Source: Christiangramia salexigens
GTDB lineage: Bacteria > Bacteroidota > Bacteroidia > Flavobacteriales > Flavobacteriaceae
Assembly: GCF_001889005.1 (NCBI RefSeq)
Contig: NZ_CP018153.1
Span: 13,501 to 77,500, forward strand
Length of the DNA stretch: 64,000 nucleotides
Direction of reading: 5' to 3'
In this document: positions 54,210 to 64,000 of the stretch, piece after piece
How positions within the stretch are numbered: position 1 is the first letter of the stretch
How the letters are laid out: each line of letters begins with the position of its first letter
Position numbers and translations under genes: made by a program
Notes under the pieces: model-generated
What the model was told of the DNA's origin: nothing
Databases searched by the model: none
What the model saw: only the letters and a program-made list of their open reading frames with translations

Positions 54210-55754
54210 ATGGAAAAAGTTAGCTCCCCTCAAAATTTCTCATATAAGAAATCTAATGTTGTAAGTTTAGAAAAAGGAAAATTACCGCCTCAAGCAGTTG
54301 ATTTAGAAGAAGTTGTGTTAGGGGCGATGATGATTGATAAAAAAGGTGTGGATGAGATCATCGATATTCTTCAGCCTGAAGCCTTTTATAAAACTGCACA
54401 TAATTATATATATGAGGCAATAAAAAAATTATTCGATAATTCTGAAGCAATTGACTTATTAACCGTTTCTAACCAATTAAAGAAAGACGGAAAATTTGAT
54501 AAAGTTGGAGGTGATTATTATCTGATTCAGCTTACACAAAAAGTCTCGAGCTCGGCGCATATTGAGTTTCATGCCCGTATCATTCTTCAGAAATATATCC
54601 AAAGGAGCCTTATTAAAATTTCAAACGAGATCATAGAAGAAGCATTTGATGAGGGAGCAGATGTTTTTGATCTTTTAGATAATGCCGAAGCTAAACTTTA
54701 TGAGGTAACTCAGGGGAATATTAAACGTTCTACAGAGACTGCTCAAAGTTTGGTAATACAGGCTAAAAAGAAAATTCAGGAGATCTCAAATAAAGAAGGG
54801 CTAAGTGGAGTACCTTCAGGTTTTGAAAAATTGGATGAGCTTACTTCGGGATGGCAGCCTTCAGATCTTATTATCGTTGCTGCGAGACCGGGTATGGGTA
54901 AAACCGCGCTTACTTTGTCTATGGCCAGAAATATAGCGGTAGATCAGGGAATTCCTGTTGCATTCTTTTCTCTGGAGATGGCATCGGTTCAGTTAATTAC
55001 ACGTCTTATATCTTCAGAAACAGGTCTTTCTTCAGAAAAACTCAGAACAGGTAAACTGGAACAACACGAGTGGGAACAGTTAAATGTGAAGGTAAAAGAC
55101 CTGGAAAAAGCACCTTTGTTTATTGATGATACCCCGTCCCTTTCTATTTTCGACTTGCGTGCAAAGGCAAGACGTCTTGCGTCGCAACATGGTATCAGAA
55201 TGATCGTTATTGATTACCTTCAGTTAATGACAGCCGGAGGTGGTCAAAAAGGAGGGAACAGGGAACAGGAAATTTCTACAATTTCCAGAAACCTTAAAGC
55301 TCTGGCAAAGGAATTAAATGTACCGGTAATCGCACTTTCCCAGTTATCACGTGCGGTGGAAACCAGGGGAGGTAGTAAAAGACCGTTGCTTTCTGACCTT
55401 AGGGAGTCTGGAGCGATTGAGCAGGATGCCGATATCGTATCTTTCATATATCGTCCTGAATACTATAAAATTGAGGAGTGGGATGACGAAGAAAGAACTC
55501 CAACTCAGGGACAGGCCGAATTTATCGTTGCAAAGCACCGTAATGGTGGTTTGGAAAATATAAGGCTTAAATTTATTGGTGAACTCGGTAAATTTGATAA
55601 TTTAGAAGACTTTAGTTTCCCTTCAGAAATTCCTTCCAGTATGAATAGCGGGGATAACGAATTTGGAAGTCAGAATCTGCCGAATCCGAGCGCAGATGAA
55701 GCCTTTGGGAGTTCAATGAATAGTGATTTTGATGATAATGACGTGCCATTCTAA
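54210..55754 (+). CDS. dnaB: Replicative DNA helicase DnaB
   Basis: 514 residues. The N-terminal primase-interaction domain (about 25-130: LPPQAVDLEEVVLGAMMIDKKG) is followed by the RecA-like core: Walker A RPGMGKT (226-232), PVAFFSLEMASVQLITRLIS, IDDTPSLSIFDLRAKARRL, MIVIDYLQLM (Walker B) and LSQLSRAVETRGGSKRPLLSDLRESGAIEQDAD. The C-terminal ~50 residues are acidic/Ser-rich (NSGDNEFGSQN...FDDNDVPF), similar to SSB tails. It is the hexameric fork helicase. Confidence 0.97.
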   Translation: MEKVSSPQNFSYKKSNVVSLEKGKLPPQAVDLEEVVLGAMMIDKKGVDEIIDILQPEAFYKTAHNYIYEAIKKLFDNSEAIDLLTVSNQLKKDGKFDKVGGDYYLIQLTQKVSSSAHIEFHARIILQKYIQRSLIKISNEIIEEAFDEGADVFDLLDNAEAKLYEVTQGNIKRSTETAQSLVIQAKKKIQEISNKEGLSGVPSGFEKLDELTSGWQPSDLIIVAARPGMGKTALTLSMARNIAVDQGIPVAFFSLEMASVQLITRLISSETGLSSEKLRTGKLEQHEWEQLNVKVKDLEKAPLFIDDTPSLSIFDLRAKARRLASQHGIRMIVIDYLQLMTAGGGQKGGNREQEISTISRNLKALAKELNVPVIALSQLSRAVETRGGSKRPLLSDLRESGAIEQDADIVSFIYRPEYYKIEEWDDEERTPTQGQAEFIVAKHRNGGLENIRLKFIGELGKFDNLEDFSFPSEIPSSMNSGDNEFGSQNLPNPSADEAFGSSMNSDFDDNDVPF

Positions 55755-57075
55755 AATTAGAAAGCTAATTATAGCTAAGACCGCTTTTTTAAAATATTTT
55801 AAAAACAGCAATGTATTCCTTAATACATTGCTGTTTTTTTTTCTCCTACTTTGTAGTACGTCTGTTTTTGCTTCAAAGGTTTTAATCCCTATGGATGCAG
55901 AAACCCAGTCCAATCATTTAAAAGCTTATGGAATTGTATATTATTCATTGGAGAGCCAGCTTAATGTAAACTGGTTATTGAATTATCGAGGTGGTTCTTT
56001 TCTGATTGCAGATTCTGAAGCATTAATAAAAGAATGTCAGATAAGAGGTGTGGATTTTGAATTAATAAGTGACGATAAGGCCGAAGCTATTTTAAATGAG
56101 ATCTCAAGTCCATCTAGAAATATGGAATCGGTCTCACTTGAAAAAGCTCCTAAAATTGCGGTCTACAGCCCAACTGGTAATAAGCCCTGGGATGATGCTG
56201 TTACGATGGCGCTTACCTATGCTGAAATTCCTTACGAAACAATATATGATACCGAAGTTTTGAATGATGCGTTGCTTTTGTATGATTGGTTGCATTTGCA
56301 TCATGAAGATTTCACCGGGCAATATGGGAAATTTTACAGGGCCTTTAGAACTGCTCCGTGGTATATTCAGGAGAAAAAAGAGGCTGAAGAACTCGCCCGG
56401 GAACTTGGCTATTCCAAAGTATCTGAGGAAAAACTGGATGTAGCATTAAAGATCAGGGATTATGTAGTTGGCGGCGGATTTATGTTCGCAATGTGCAGTG
56501 CCACAGACAGTTTTGATATTGCACTGGCTGCAGAAGGTGTAGACATCGCCGAAGCTATGTTTGATGGAGATCCCAGTGAACCTGGCTACCAGTCTAAGAT
56601 AGATTTTAATAAAACATTCGCCTTTACAAATTTTGAACTCGAGAGAAGTCCTATGGTCTACGAATTCTCTAGTATAGATATGACCACTAAGAGGCAGATA
56701 GGAAAAGAGAAAGATTATTTCACCCTGATGGATTATTCAGCAAAATGGGATGTTGTGCCAACTATGCTGACTCAAAATCACACCCGGCTGGTTAAAGGTT
56801 TTATGGGGCAAACCACTAGTTATGATCGTGAAACCTTGAAACCTGAAGTATTAATAATGGGGGAGAGTAAACTTAATGGAGAAGCAAGATATATTCATGG
56901 AATAAAGGGTAAAGGTTTTTTTACCTTTTATGGTGGACATGATCCGGAAGATTATCAGCATAGGGTAGGTGACCCTAAAACCGAACTAGAATTACATCCC
57001 AACTCACCGGGGTATCGCCTAATTTTAAATAATGTGCTGTTTCCGGCAGCAAAAAAGAAGGAACAAAAAACGTAA
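55738..57075 (+). CDS. Secreted protein of unclear function (Bacteroidota family often labelled asparagine synthetase B)
   Basis: 445 residues from ATG 55738; ATGs at 55723 and 55732 are in frame too, and all overlap the dnaB end. A signal peptide with a long basic n-region and hydrophobic NTLLFFFLLLCSTSVFA is followed by KVLIPMDAETQSNHLKAYGIVYYSLE and NWLLNYRGGSFLI, the conserved start of this Bacteroidota family. No glutamine-amidotransferase Cys or ATP-pyrophosphatase motif is visible, so the asparagine synthetase label is doubtful. Its signal peptide is encoded across a strong terminator hairpin. YjbQ follows after 10 bp. Confidence 0.7.
   Translation: MTCHSKIRKLIIAKTAFLKYFKNSNVFLNTLLFFFLLLCSTSVFASKVLIPMDAETQSNHLKAYGIVYYSLESQLNVNWLLNYRGGSFLIADSEALIKECQIRGVDFELISDDKAEAILNEISSPSRNMESVSLEKAPKIAVYSPTGNKPWDDAVTMALTYAEIPYETIYDTEVLNDALLLYDWLHLHHEDFTGQYGKFYRAFRTAPWYIQEKKEAEELARELGYSKVSEEKLDVALKIRDYVVGGGFMFAMCSATDSFDIALAAEGVDIAEAMFDGDPSEPGYQSKIDFNKTFAFTNFELERSPMVYEFSSIDMTTKRQIGKEKDYFTLMDYSAKWDVVPTMLTQNHTRLVKGFMGQTTSYDRETLKPEVLIMGESKLNGEARYIHGIKGKGFFTFYGGHDPEDYQHRVGDPKTELELHPNSPGYRLILNNVLFPAAKKKEQKT
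55800..55842 (+). terminator. Strong terminator of dnaB, inside the next coding region
   Basis: AACAGCAATGTATT (55804-55817) pairs perfectly with AATACATTGCTGTT (55822-55835) over 14 bp with loop CCTT, followed by T9. Additional A-T pairs extend the stem. It lies within the signal-peptide codons of the following gene. Confidence 0.88.
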
Positions 57076-57085
57076 ATAATATAGA

Positions 57086-57508
57086 ATGAAGATTTTTCAG
57101 AATGAGATCTCATTGAAACCCAGATCTAGAGGTTTCCATTTGATCACCGAGGAAATTAAATCTCAATTTGATGAGATCCAAACTATAGATGTCGGTTTTC
57201 TCCATATTTTTATTAAACATACTTCTGCCGGTCTGGCGATTAATGAAAATGCAGATCCTACGGTAAGGGAGGATTTTGAAAGTCATTTTAATAGGATGGT
57301 GCCCGAAAATCAACCTTATTATAAGCATACTCTGGAAGGTCCAGACGATATGCCGGCACATATAAAATCATCTTTAACCGGAACCTCCTTACAGATCCCA
57401 ATCACAAAGGGTGCTTTAAATTTGGGTACCTGGCAGGGGATATATTTATGTGAACATAGGAATGAGGGCGGTAGCCGGAATGTAATCCTTACGGCTTATG
57501 GACATTAA
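57086..57508 (+). CDS. YjbQ family protein (UPF0047)
   Basis: 140 residues. HTSAGLAINENADPTVREDFESHFNRMVPENQPYYKHTLEGPDDMPAHIKSSLTG and ITKGALNLGTWQGIYLCEHR are the YjbQ signatures with conserved His residues. Homologues can have weak thiamine-phosphate-synthase activity in vitro; the physiological role is not settled. Cytoplasmic. 10 bp after the secreted protein gene. Confidence 0.92.
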   Translation: MKIFQNEISLKPRSRGFHLITEEIKSQFDEIQTIDVGFLHIFIKHTSAGLAINENADPTVREDFESHFNRMVPENQPYYKHTLEGPDDMPAHIKSSLTGTSLQIPITKGALNLGTWQGIYLCEHRNEGGSRNVILTAYGH

Positions 57509-57513
57509 AATAA

Positions 57514-57545
57514 AAAAACCGGATCCTTTTGAGATCCGGTTTCTA
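57514..57545 (-). terminator. Terminator of the thrS-infC-rpmI-rplT operon
   Basis: AAACCGGATC pairs with GATCCGGTTT (10 bp). On the minus strand T7 follows, which suits the ribosomal-protein operon; the plus-strand tail is weaker but may also serve yjbQ. Confidence 0.85.
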
Positions 57546-57564
57546 TATAAGAGAGTGTAATCGT

Positions 57565-57909
57565 TTATTTTACTTTTTCTACAATTGCTTTGAAAGCCTC
57601 TGGGTTATTCATCGCCAAATCGGCAAGAACCTTACGGTTTAGTCCAATTTCATTGGCTTTGATTTTCCCCATAAATTGAGAATAAGATAATCCTTCTTGT
57701 CTGGCTGCAGCGTTAATACGCATAATCCATAAAGAACGGAAGTTACGTTTCTTAGCTTTACGGTCTCTGTATGCATAAAGCATAGCTTTGTCAACCGCAT
57801 TTTTAGCAACAGTCCAAACGTTTTTACGACGTCCGAAATATCCTTTTGCTTGCTTTAAAACTTTTTTTCTACGTGCCCTTTTGGCAACAGAATTTACTGA
57901 TCTTGGCAT
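57565..57909 (-). CDS. rplT: 50S ribosomal protein L20
   Basis: 114 residues, standard length. [31 protein letters not shown] and [30 protein letters not shown] are diagnostic. It binds 23S rRNA early in 50S assembly and in some bacteria represses its own operon. Last gene of thrS-infC-rpmI-rplT. Confidence 0.98.
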   Translation of the reverse strand: MPRSVNSVAKRARRKKVLKQAKGYFGRRKNVWTVAKNAVDKAMLYAYRDRKAKKRNFRSLWIMRINAAARQEGLSYSQFMGKIKANEIGLNRKVLADLAMNNPEAFKAIVEKVK

Positions 57910-58018
57910 ATTTTTAAATTTTTTTGTAGCAGGCGGTCATAAAATGACACTTTTAAAATTTATTCAATTTTGCCCAACTCCATGGTTAAATAATTAATTA
58001 AACCTCAAGAGCTTCAAA

Positions 58019-58216
58019 TTACTTTAAACGTAATTGAAGTTTGACATTATCCTTATCTGCATCATGTACTAATGTACTGTGAGTTAAGGCTAGCTTACGT
58101 TTCTTAGACTTCTTTGTTAAGATGTGACTCTTAAACGCGTGCTTTCTTTTAATTTTACCTGTACCTGTAAGCTTAAAACGCTTCTTAGCACTGGATTTCG
58201 TTTTCATTTTAGGCAT
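58019..58216 (-). CDS. rpmI: 50S ribosomal protein L35
   Basis: 65 residues, standard length. [42 protein letters not shown] is the L35 signature. It lies 35 bp after infC and 109 bp before rplT; the latter gap is long for this operon and may hold a leader structure, though I see no clear one. Confidence 0.98.
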
Positions 58217-58251
58217 TGCTGTCCTTTTTTATAATTAACTCTCTTATTTTC

Positions 58252-58806
58252 TTATTTCGATTTCTTAGGTGCCATGAACATTGTCATACGCTTACCTTCA
58301 AGTTTAGGCATTTGCTCTACCTTACCAAGCTCTTCCAGATCCTGGGCAAGTCTTAAAAGTAGAATTTCTCCCTTGTCTTTGAAGACAATTGAACGTCCTT
58401 TAAAAAATACAAAGGCTTTTAATTTTGCACCGTCCTTCAAGAATTTCTCAGCATTACGTTTTTTGAATTCGTAATCATGGTCATCTGTATTAGGACCAAA
58501 ACGAATTTCTTTTACCACTACTTTAGTAGCTTTGGCTTTCATGGCTTTCTCACGTTTCTTTTGTTCATAAAGAAACTTTTTGTAATCCATGGCTTTAACC
58601 ACCGGTGGCTTGGCATTCGGAGAAATTTCTACCAGATCAAGACCCATCTCCTGTGCGATAGACAGGGCTTTCCTGATTGGATATACATCCATTTCTACGT
58701 TATCACCTACAAGGCGCACCTCGTCTGCTTTAATCTTCTCGTTGATCCGGTGTTGCTCTTCTTTTTGTCGGCCGAATCTATTCGGTTTTTTTCTTCGTAT
58801 TGCTAT
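58252..58806 (-). CDS. infC: Translation initiation factor IF-3 with probable ATA start codon
   Basis: 184 residues if translation starts at ATA 58804-58806. The frame upstream of the first in-frame GTG (58717-58719) encodes conserved IF3 sequence, (M)[29 protein letters not shown], before [13 protein letters not shown], so the GTG is not the start. Between the thrS stop (58822-58824, same frame) and the conserved AIRR there is no ATG, GTG or TTG; ATA stands where relatives have Met of MAIR. Later motifs [29 protein letters not shown] and the C-domain [29 protein letters not shown] are normal. IF3 rejects non-AUG starts, so this suggests self-repression. Confidence 0.93.
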   Translation of the reverse strand: MAIRRKKPNRFGRQKEEQHRINEKIKADEVRLVGDNVEMDVYPIRKALSIAQEMGLDLVEISPNAKPPVVKAMDYKKFLYEQKKREKAMKAKATKVVVKEIRFGPNTDDHDYEFKKRNAEKFLKDGAKLKAFVFFKGRSIVFKDKGEILLLRLAQDLEELGKVEQMPKLEGKRMTMFMAPKKSK

Positions 58807-58821
58807 GGCGTAAGATTTAAA

Positions 58822-60774
58822 TTAAACTTCAGTTTTAAAAGGCCTTAAGGTACTATTGATTTCGTTATTAATCAAATCGGCGAAATCTTCAATTTTCATA
58901 CTACCTAAATCCCCTTCACTATGTTTTCGAACAGAAATTGTACCATTTTCGGCTTCCTGCTCTCCAACTATCAGCATATAAGGGTATTTATTAACTTCTG
59001 CTTCCCTTATTTTCTTACCAATAGTTTCATTTCTATTGTCTACAAGGGCGCGAATTTCGTTATTTTCAAGCAAAGTTAAAACTTTTTGGGAGTATTTTTC
59101 ATATTTCTCACTGAGCGAGAGAATAATAGCCTGCTCTGGCATTAACCAAAGCGGGAAATTTCCACCCGTATGTTCCAGAAGGATAGCGATGAAGCGTTCC
59201 ATACTTCCAAAAGGTGCTCTGTGAATCATTACCGGACGATGTGACTCGTTGTCACTTCCCTTATATGTCAGGTCAAAACGTTCAGGTAAATTATAGTCAA
59301 CCTGTATTGTCCCCAGCTGCCAGCTTCTTCCTAAAGCATCCTTTACCATGAAATCCAGTTTTGGACCATAAAAAGCTGCTTCACCCGTTTCAACTACATA
59401 ATTAAGACCTTTCTCATCAGCTGCATTGATAATGGCTTTTTCCGCTTTCTCCCATACATCATCAGAACCTATATATTTCTCTTTATTCTCTGGATCCCTT
59501 AAGGAAACCTGAGCAGTAAAATCTTCAAATCCTAAAGAAGAGAATACATATAAGGTAAGATCTATTACTTTTTTAAATTCTTCGTCCAATTGCTCTGGCA
59601 TACAGAAGATATGAGCATCATCTTGTGTAAAACCTCTAACCCTGGTTAAACCATGAAGTTCTCCACTTTGCTCGTATCTGTATACCGTGCCGAATTCAGC
59701 AAATCTCTTAGGTAGATCTCTGTAACTCCAAGATGTAGCGTTATACATTTCGCAGTGGTGTGGGCAATTCATCGGTTTAAGCATGAATTCCTCACCTTCA
59801 TTTGGGGTACTTATGGGTTGAAAACTATCCTCACCATATTTTGCATAGTGACCTGATGTTACATAAAGTTCTTTATGACCTATATGCGGACTCACCACCA
59901 TTTCATATCCGGCCTTCTTTTGTGCTTTTTTCAGGAAATTTTCAAGTCTTTCTCTTAAAGCTGCTCCTTTAGGTAACCATAATGGAAGTCCCTGCCCAAC
60001 TTTTTTAGAAAAAGTGAACAGTTCCAGTTCTTTACCTAATTTTCTATGATCTCTTTTTTTGGCTTCTTCCAGAAGTTCAAGATATTCTTTTAGTTCTTTT
60101 TGTTTTGGAAACGATATTCCATAAACCCTTGTAAGTTGAGGGTTTTTCTCGTCTCCTCTCCAGTAGGCACCTGCAACACTAGTAAGTTTAACAGCCTTTA
60201 CTATACCGGTATTAGGAATGTGGCCGCCGCGACATAGATCTGTAAAACTGTCGTGGTCACAAAATGTGATATCTCCATCTTCAAGATTTTCTATAAGTTC
60301 TACCTTAAAGCTGTTTCCTTCTTTCTTATAAAAGTCAAGAGCTTCTTGTTTAGAAACCTCTCTCATTTTGAAGTCATGCTTTCCTCTGGCTATTTCCAAC
60401 ATCTTGTCTTCGATTCTTTTAAAATCGTTGTCGGAAATTTTTTGTTCTCCAAAATCAACATCATAATAGAATCCCCTCTCAATTGCAGGGCCAATGGTTA
60501 ATTTGGCTCCCGGGAACAATTCCTGTATAGCCTGCGCCATAATGTGTGATGTTGAATGCCAAAACGCTTTCTTTCCTTCTTCATCGTTCCAGGTAAACAA
60601 TACAAGATCTCCATCTACGGTTAATGGGGTGGAAGTTTCAACAGTTGTTTCGTTGAATTTGGCTGAAATAACATTTCGCGCCAGTCCTTCACTTATGCTT
60701 TTCGCTACCTGCATAGGTGTAGTTCCTTTTTCGAACTCTTTTATGCTGCCATCTGGCAGAGTAATCTTGATCAT
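58822..60774 (-). CDS. thrS: Threonyl-tRNA synthetase
   Basis: 650 residues from ATG 60774 ([19 protein letters not shown]); longer open frame to 60828 runs through the promoter and is rejected. Domains: TGS (1-60), the editing domain with [12 protein letters not shown] (about 73-185), the class-II core with [16 protein letters not shown], the zinc-site [34 protein letters not shown] and the anticodon-binding C-terminal domain (about 540-645). First gene of thrS-infC-rpmI-rplT. Confidence 0.97.
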   Translation of the reverse strand: MIKITLPDGSIKEFEKGTTPMQVAKSISEGLARNVISAKFNETTVETSTPLTVDGDLVLFTWNDEEGKKAFWHSTSHIMAQAIQELFPGAKLTIGPAIERGFYYDVDFGEQKISDNDFKRIEDKMLEIARGKHDFKMREVSKQEALDFYKKEGNSFKVELIENLEDGDITFCDHDSFTDLCRGGHIPNTGIVKAVKLTSVAGAYWRGDEKNPQLTRVYGISFPKQKELKEYLELLEEAKKRDHRKLGKELELFTFSKKVGQGLPLWLPKGAALRERLENFLKKAQKKAGYEMVVSPHIGHKELYVTSGHYAKYGEDSFQPISTPNEGEEFMLKPMNCPHHCEMYNATSWSYRDLPKRFAEFGTVYRYEQSGELHGLTRVRGFTQDDAHIFCMPEQLDEEFKKVIDLTLYVFSSLGFEDFTAQVSLRDPENKEKYIGSDDVWEKAEKAIINAADEKGLNYVVETGEAAFYGPKLDFMVKDALGRSWQLGTIQVDYNLPERFDLTYKGSDNESHRPVMIHRAPFGSMERFIAILLEHTGGNFPLWLMPEQAIILSLSEKYEKYSQKVLTLLENNEIRALVDNRNETIGKKIREAEVNKYPYMLIVGEQEAENGTISVRKHSEGDLGSMKIEDFADLINNEINSTLRPFKTEV

Positions 60775-60797
60775 TTTTATACGATTTTTGAAGGCAA

Positions 60798-60828
60798 CAA
60801 AGATAGGGTGTTGAGTTTGTTTGCACAA
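60798..60828 (-). promoter_or_regulatory. thrS operon promoter
   Basis: Minus strand: TTG (60826-60828), 20-bp spacer, TATCTTTG (60798-60805). The leader to ATG 60774 is ~20 nt, too short for a T-box-like structure. Confidence 0.7.
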
Positions 60829-61006
60829 TACATAGGAATATATATAATGTAATTATCCGCTAATGCCGAAATAGTACTATATATTAAGGTAACTCTGATA
60901 GATATTGATCTTTCGCAGACAGTAATAAATATTCCGTCGAAGTCTTCTGGCCTTCAGAGTCTTAAGTGTAGTCCTAAAATTTTATTAAAAAAAGATCAGT
61001 TTTAAT
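60829..61006. other. Non-coding stretch between thrS and rrn promoters
   Basis: No open frame with gene-like features, tRNA or clear repeat was seen here. It is AT-rich towards its right end, where it passes into the upstream region of rrn promoter P1. The whole gap to the 16S start (about 750 bp) is occupied by the three promoters and the rRNA leader. Confidence 0.5.
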
Positions 61007-61038
61007 TTGGCTGAAAGAAAAAAACAGGCGTATATTTG
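61007..61038 (+). promoter_or_regulatory. rrn promoter P1
   Basis: TTG (61007-61009), 21-bp spacer, TATATTTG (61031-61038), then CAGCCGCTTT. Most upstream of three equally built promoters, preceded by an A/T tract. Confidence 0.8.
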
Positions 61039-61142
61039 CAGCCGCTTTCAAGGGAAGCATATGTTCACTGAAACTAATGATGGTAGGGCTTAAGCAAAGA
61101 AACGCTTATCAAAAATTAAATTAAAATTTTATTAAATTTTAT

Positions 61143-61174
61143 TTGGTTGGAGAGCAGAAGTCGTTTTATATTTG
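61143..61174 (+). promoter_or_regulatory. rrn promoter P2
   Basis: TTG (61143-61145), 21-bp spacer, TATATTTG (61167-61174), then CACCCGCTTTG. It lies 136 bp after P1, with an AATTTT-rich tract upstream. Confidence 0.82.
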
Positions 61175-61281
61175 CACCCGCTTTGGAAACGAAGTGTTGT
61201 TCATTAGAGAGGCTGAGGGGTTTGTGTTAAAGACGCTGATTTTACTTCAAAAAAATAATTAAAATTTTTTTCAAAAAAGTT

Positions 61282-61313
61282 TTGGTTGGGAAGAAAAAAG
61301 GGTTGTATATTTG
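61282..61313 (+). promoter_or_regulatory. rrn promoter P3
   Basis: TTG (61282-61284), 21-bp spacer, TATATTTG (61306-61313), then CACCCGCTTTG. It lies 139 bp after P2 and ~270 bp before the 16S start. Confidence 0.82.
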
Positions 61314-61440
61314 CACCCGCTTTGAGACAGAGCAGCCGTTCAGAAGTATACTGAAAAACAAGTAAGACCGCCGGATGGGGCGATAATTTAGAGAGGTTCG
61401 AGTCCTTTGGTTTTAGCAAGACATGATTGGGGAACCGATC

Positions 61441-61460
61441 AAAGTTCATTGATATATTGA
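61441..61460 (+). promoter_or_regulatory. boxA-like repeat in the 16S leader
   Basis: AAAGTTCATTGATATATTGA, repeated with one change before the 23S gene (63565-63584). GTTCATTGAYAT resembles the boxA antitermination core of E. coli rrn leaders (TGCTCTTTAACA). The assignment is inferred. Confidence 0.5.
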
Positions 61461-61575
61461 ATTGACAAGGAATTATATTTTTAGCGAGATATAATTCAAG
61501 TGTATAAGAATTAAGACTAGAATAAAGTCATACTGAGCAATTTCTTTAGTAGTTGTTGAATATATTTAAGATTTA

Positions 61576-63105
<1,530 letters not shown>

Positions 63106-63206
63106 CTAGAGCTTTGCATCTATAAGATGCTAGCGACAATTAGTAAGGGAAGTTCAGCTAAGACCGTTTTGGTCTTGATTCTTATCGTCAATTCGATTAT
63201 ATGGAC

Positions 63207-63280
63207 AGTCTCATAGCTCAGCTGGTTAGAGCGCTACACTGATAATGTAGAGGTCGGCAGTTCGAGTCTGCCTGAGACTA
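63207..63280 (+). tRNA. tRNA-Ile (GAT)
   Basis: 74 nt in the 16S-23S spacer. Acceptor AGTCTCA/TGAGACT, anticodon stem CTACA/TGTAG around CTGATAA (anticodon GAT). CCA not encoded. Confidence 0.97.
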
Positions 63281-63390
63281 CAAGAGGGTCATCAGGCCAA
63301 GAAGTTCATTTGAAATAGGAAATTTTAGAGGTTGAGTAGCCGTTATAAGTACTGTTAACTGATAACTGGTTAGCAATTTTACTAAGATAC

Positions 63391-63464
63391 GGGGGATTAG
63401 CTCAGCTGGCTAGAGCGCCTGCCTTGCACGCAGGAGGTCATCGGTTCGACTCCGATATTCTCCA
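63391..63464 (+). tRNA. tRNA-Ala (TGC)
   Basis: 74 nt in the 16S-23S spacer. Acceptor GGGGGAT/ATTCTCC with two G-U pairs, anticodon stem CCTGC/GCAGG around CTTGCAC (anticodon TGC). CCA not encoded. Confidence 0.97.
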
Positions 63465-63564
63465 CAATCCTTAGATAGAGTAGGGATAGATGTTTTAAAC
63501 AACCAGGGATACTTAGAGTATTTTAGTTTAAGGGATCATCGAAGCTTTATTGTTAGAGAGGAAA

Positions 63565-63584
63565 AAAGTTCATTGACATATTGA
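63565..63584 (+). promoter_or_regulatory. boxA-like repeat before 23S
   Basis: AAAGTTCATTGACATATTGA, 19/20 identical to the copy in the 16S leader. A shorter match (AAGTTCATT) is found at 63302 after tRNA-Ile. Confidence 0.5.
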
Positions 63585-63695
63585 GAAACACATAATACGA
63601 GAAAGCTATTATAGATAGAAATATATTATAATAATACATTAAGAATACATTTATCTAGACTTCGGTTTAGATAAACGAGCATAAAGCAAAACGCA

Positions 63696-64000
63696 TACAA
63701 GCTAGATAAGGGCGTATGGGGAATGCCTAGGCTCTCAGAGGCGAAGAAGGACGTGATAAGCTGCGAAAAGTCGTGGGGAGTGGCACATACACATTGATCC
63801 GCGAATATCCGAATGGGGCAACCCACTACATTGAAGGTGTAGTATCCGCAAGGAGGCGAACCCGGGGAACTGAAACATCTAAGTACCCGGAGGAAGAGAA
63901 AACAACAGTGATTGCGCTAGTAGCGGCGAGCGAACGCGCATTAGCCCAAACCAATGAGTTTACGGACTTATTGGGGTTGTAGGACTGCAATATTGGTTGT
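63696..64000 (+). rRNA. rrl: 23S ribosomal RNA, 5' part (cut by window end)
   Basis: About 305 nt of the 5' domain. AGGCGAAGAAGGACGTG and AGCTGCGAAAAG match the conserved start of bacterial 23S rRNA; the 5' end is placed by comparison with E. coli and may be off by a few bases. Confidence 0.95.

Noticed and set aside
60775..60828. Upstream extension of thrS
   Set aside because: It covers the TTG and TATCTTTG promoter elements; the conserved N-terminus starts at MIKITLPDG.

Overview
The window is a chromosomal segment of a marine-type member of the Flavobacteriaceae (Bacteroidota), most like Gramella/Christiangramia; the genus is inferred from gene content and order and was not tested by alignment. 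Indicators are the many start regions carrying the Bacteroidota promoter -7 element TAnnTTTG (often with a TTG 19-21 bp upstream), A-rich leaders without Shine-Dalgarno sequences, lipoproteins with clear lipoboxes, TonB-dependent outer-membrane proteins, a zeaxanthin-type carotenoid operon, PUR-domain and DUF1573 proteins, a split transketolase and an rrn operon of the form 16S-tRNA-Ile-tRNA-Ala-23S. No insertion sequence, prophage, integron or CRISPR array was seen; coding density is high.

Layout. 1-5.2 kb: end of a TPR protein, an outer-membrane barrel protein, an exported amidohydrolase and a cyclophilin-FKBP fusion. 5.2-13.7 kb: redox protein, CsaA, KtrAB-type potassium uptake, a secreted M14 peptidase, a PUR-domain protein and an ABC exporter. 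13.8-16.8 kb: leucine/amino-acid dehydrogenase, an enlarged NusB, a DUF1573 lipoprotein and YajC. 16.8-23.2 kb: YdeI-like protein, peptidase T, gamma-glutamyltransferase, DHODH, LysE-type exporter and HMG-CoA lyase-like protein. 23.3-29.8 kb: an apparent metal-acquisition operon (DUF4856 lipoprotein, imelysin-like lipoprotein, HTTM membrane protein, TonB receptor) under a promoter bracketed by two copies of a semi-palindrome, facing a small Cys-rich protein. 30-38.8 kb: guaB, OmpH/Skp, SRPBCC protein, a SurA/MoxR cluster and aconitase. 38.9-44.3 kb: a TlpA-like protein facing the operon merR(CarH-like)-crtI-crtB-crtZ-crtY. 44.4-44.9 kb: tRNA-Leu and two tRNA-Lys. 44.9-57.5 kb: aroK, PyrR-like PRTase, TPMT-type methyltransferase, Hsp15-like protein, FKBP lipoprotein, OMP, split transketolase, tgt, LptF/G-type permease, accA, dnaB, a secreted protein of unclear function and YjbQ. 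57.5-60.8 kb: thrS-infC-rpmI-rplT. 60.8-64 kb: rrn operon with three tandem promoters, cut off in the 23S gene.

How parts fit together. The crt operon takes phytoene to zeaxanthin; its first gene encodes a MerR protein that keeps the W-x9-EH and ExHxxG cobalamin motifs of the CarH photoreceptors, so light/B12 control is likely. SurA-like PPIases, Skp, LptF/G-type permease, YajC and several lipoproteins serve envelope biogenesis. infC appears to start with the very rare codon ATA, which would suit IF3 self-regulation. The tRNA cluster uses a promoter almost identical to the rrn promoters, which suggests joint growth-rate control.
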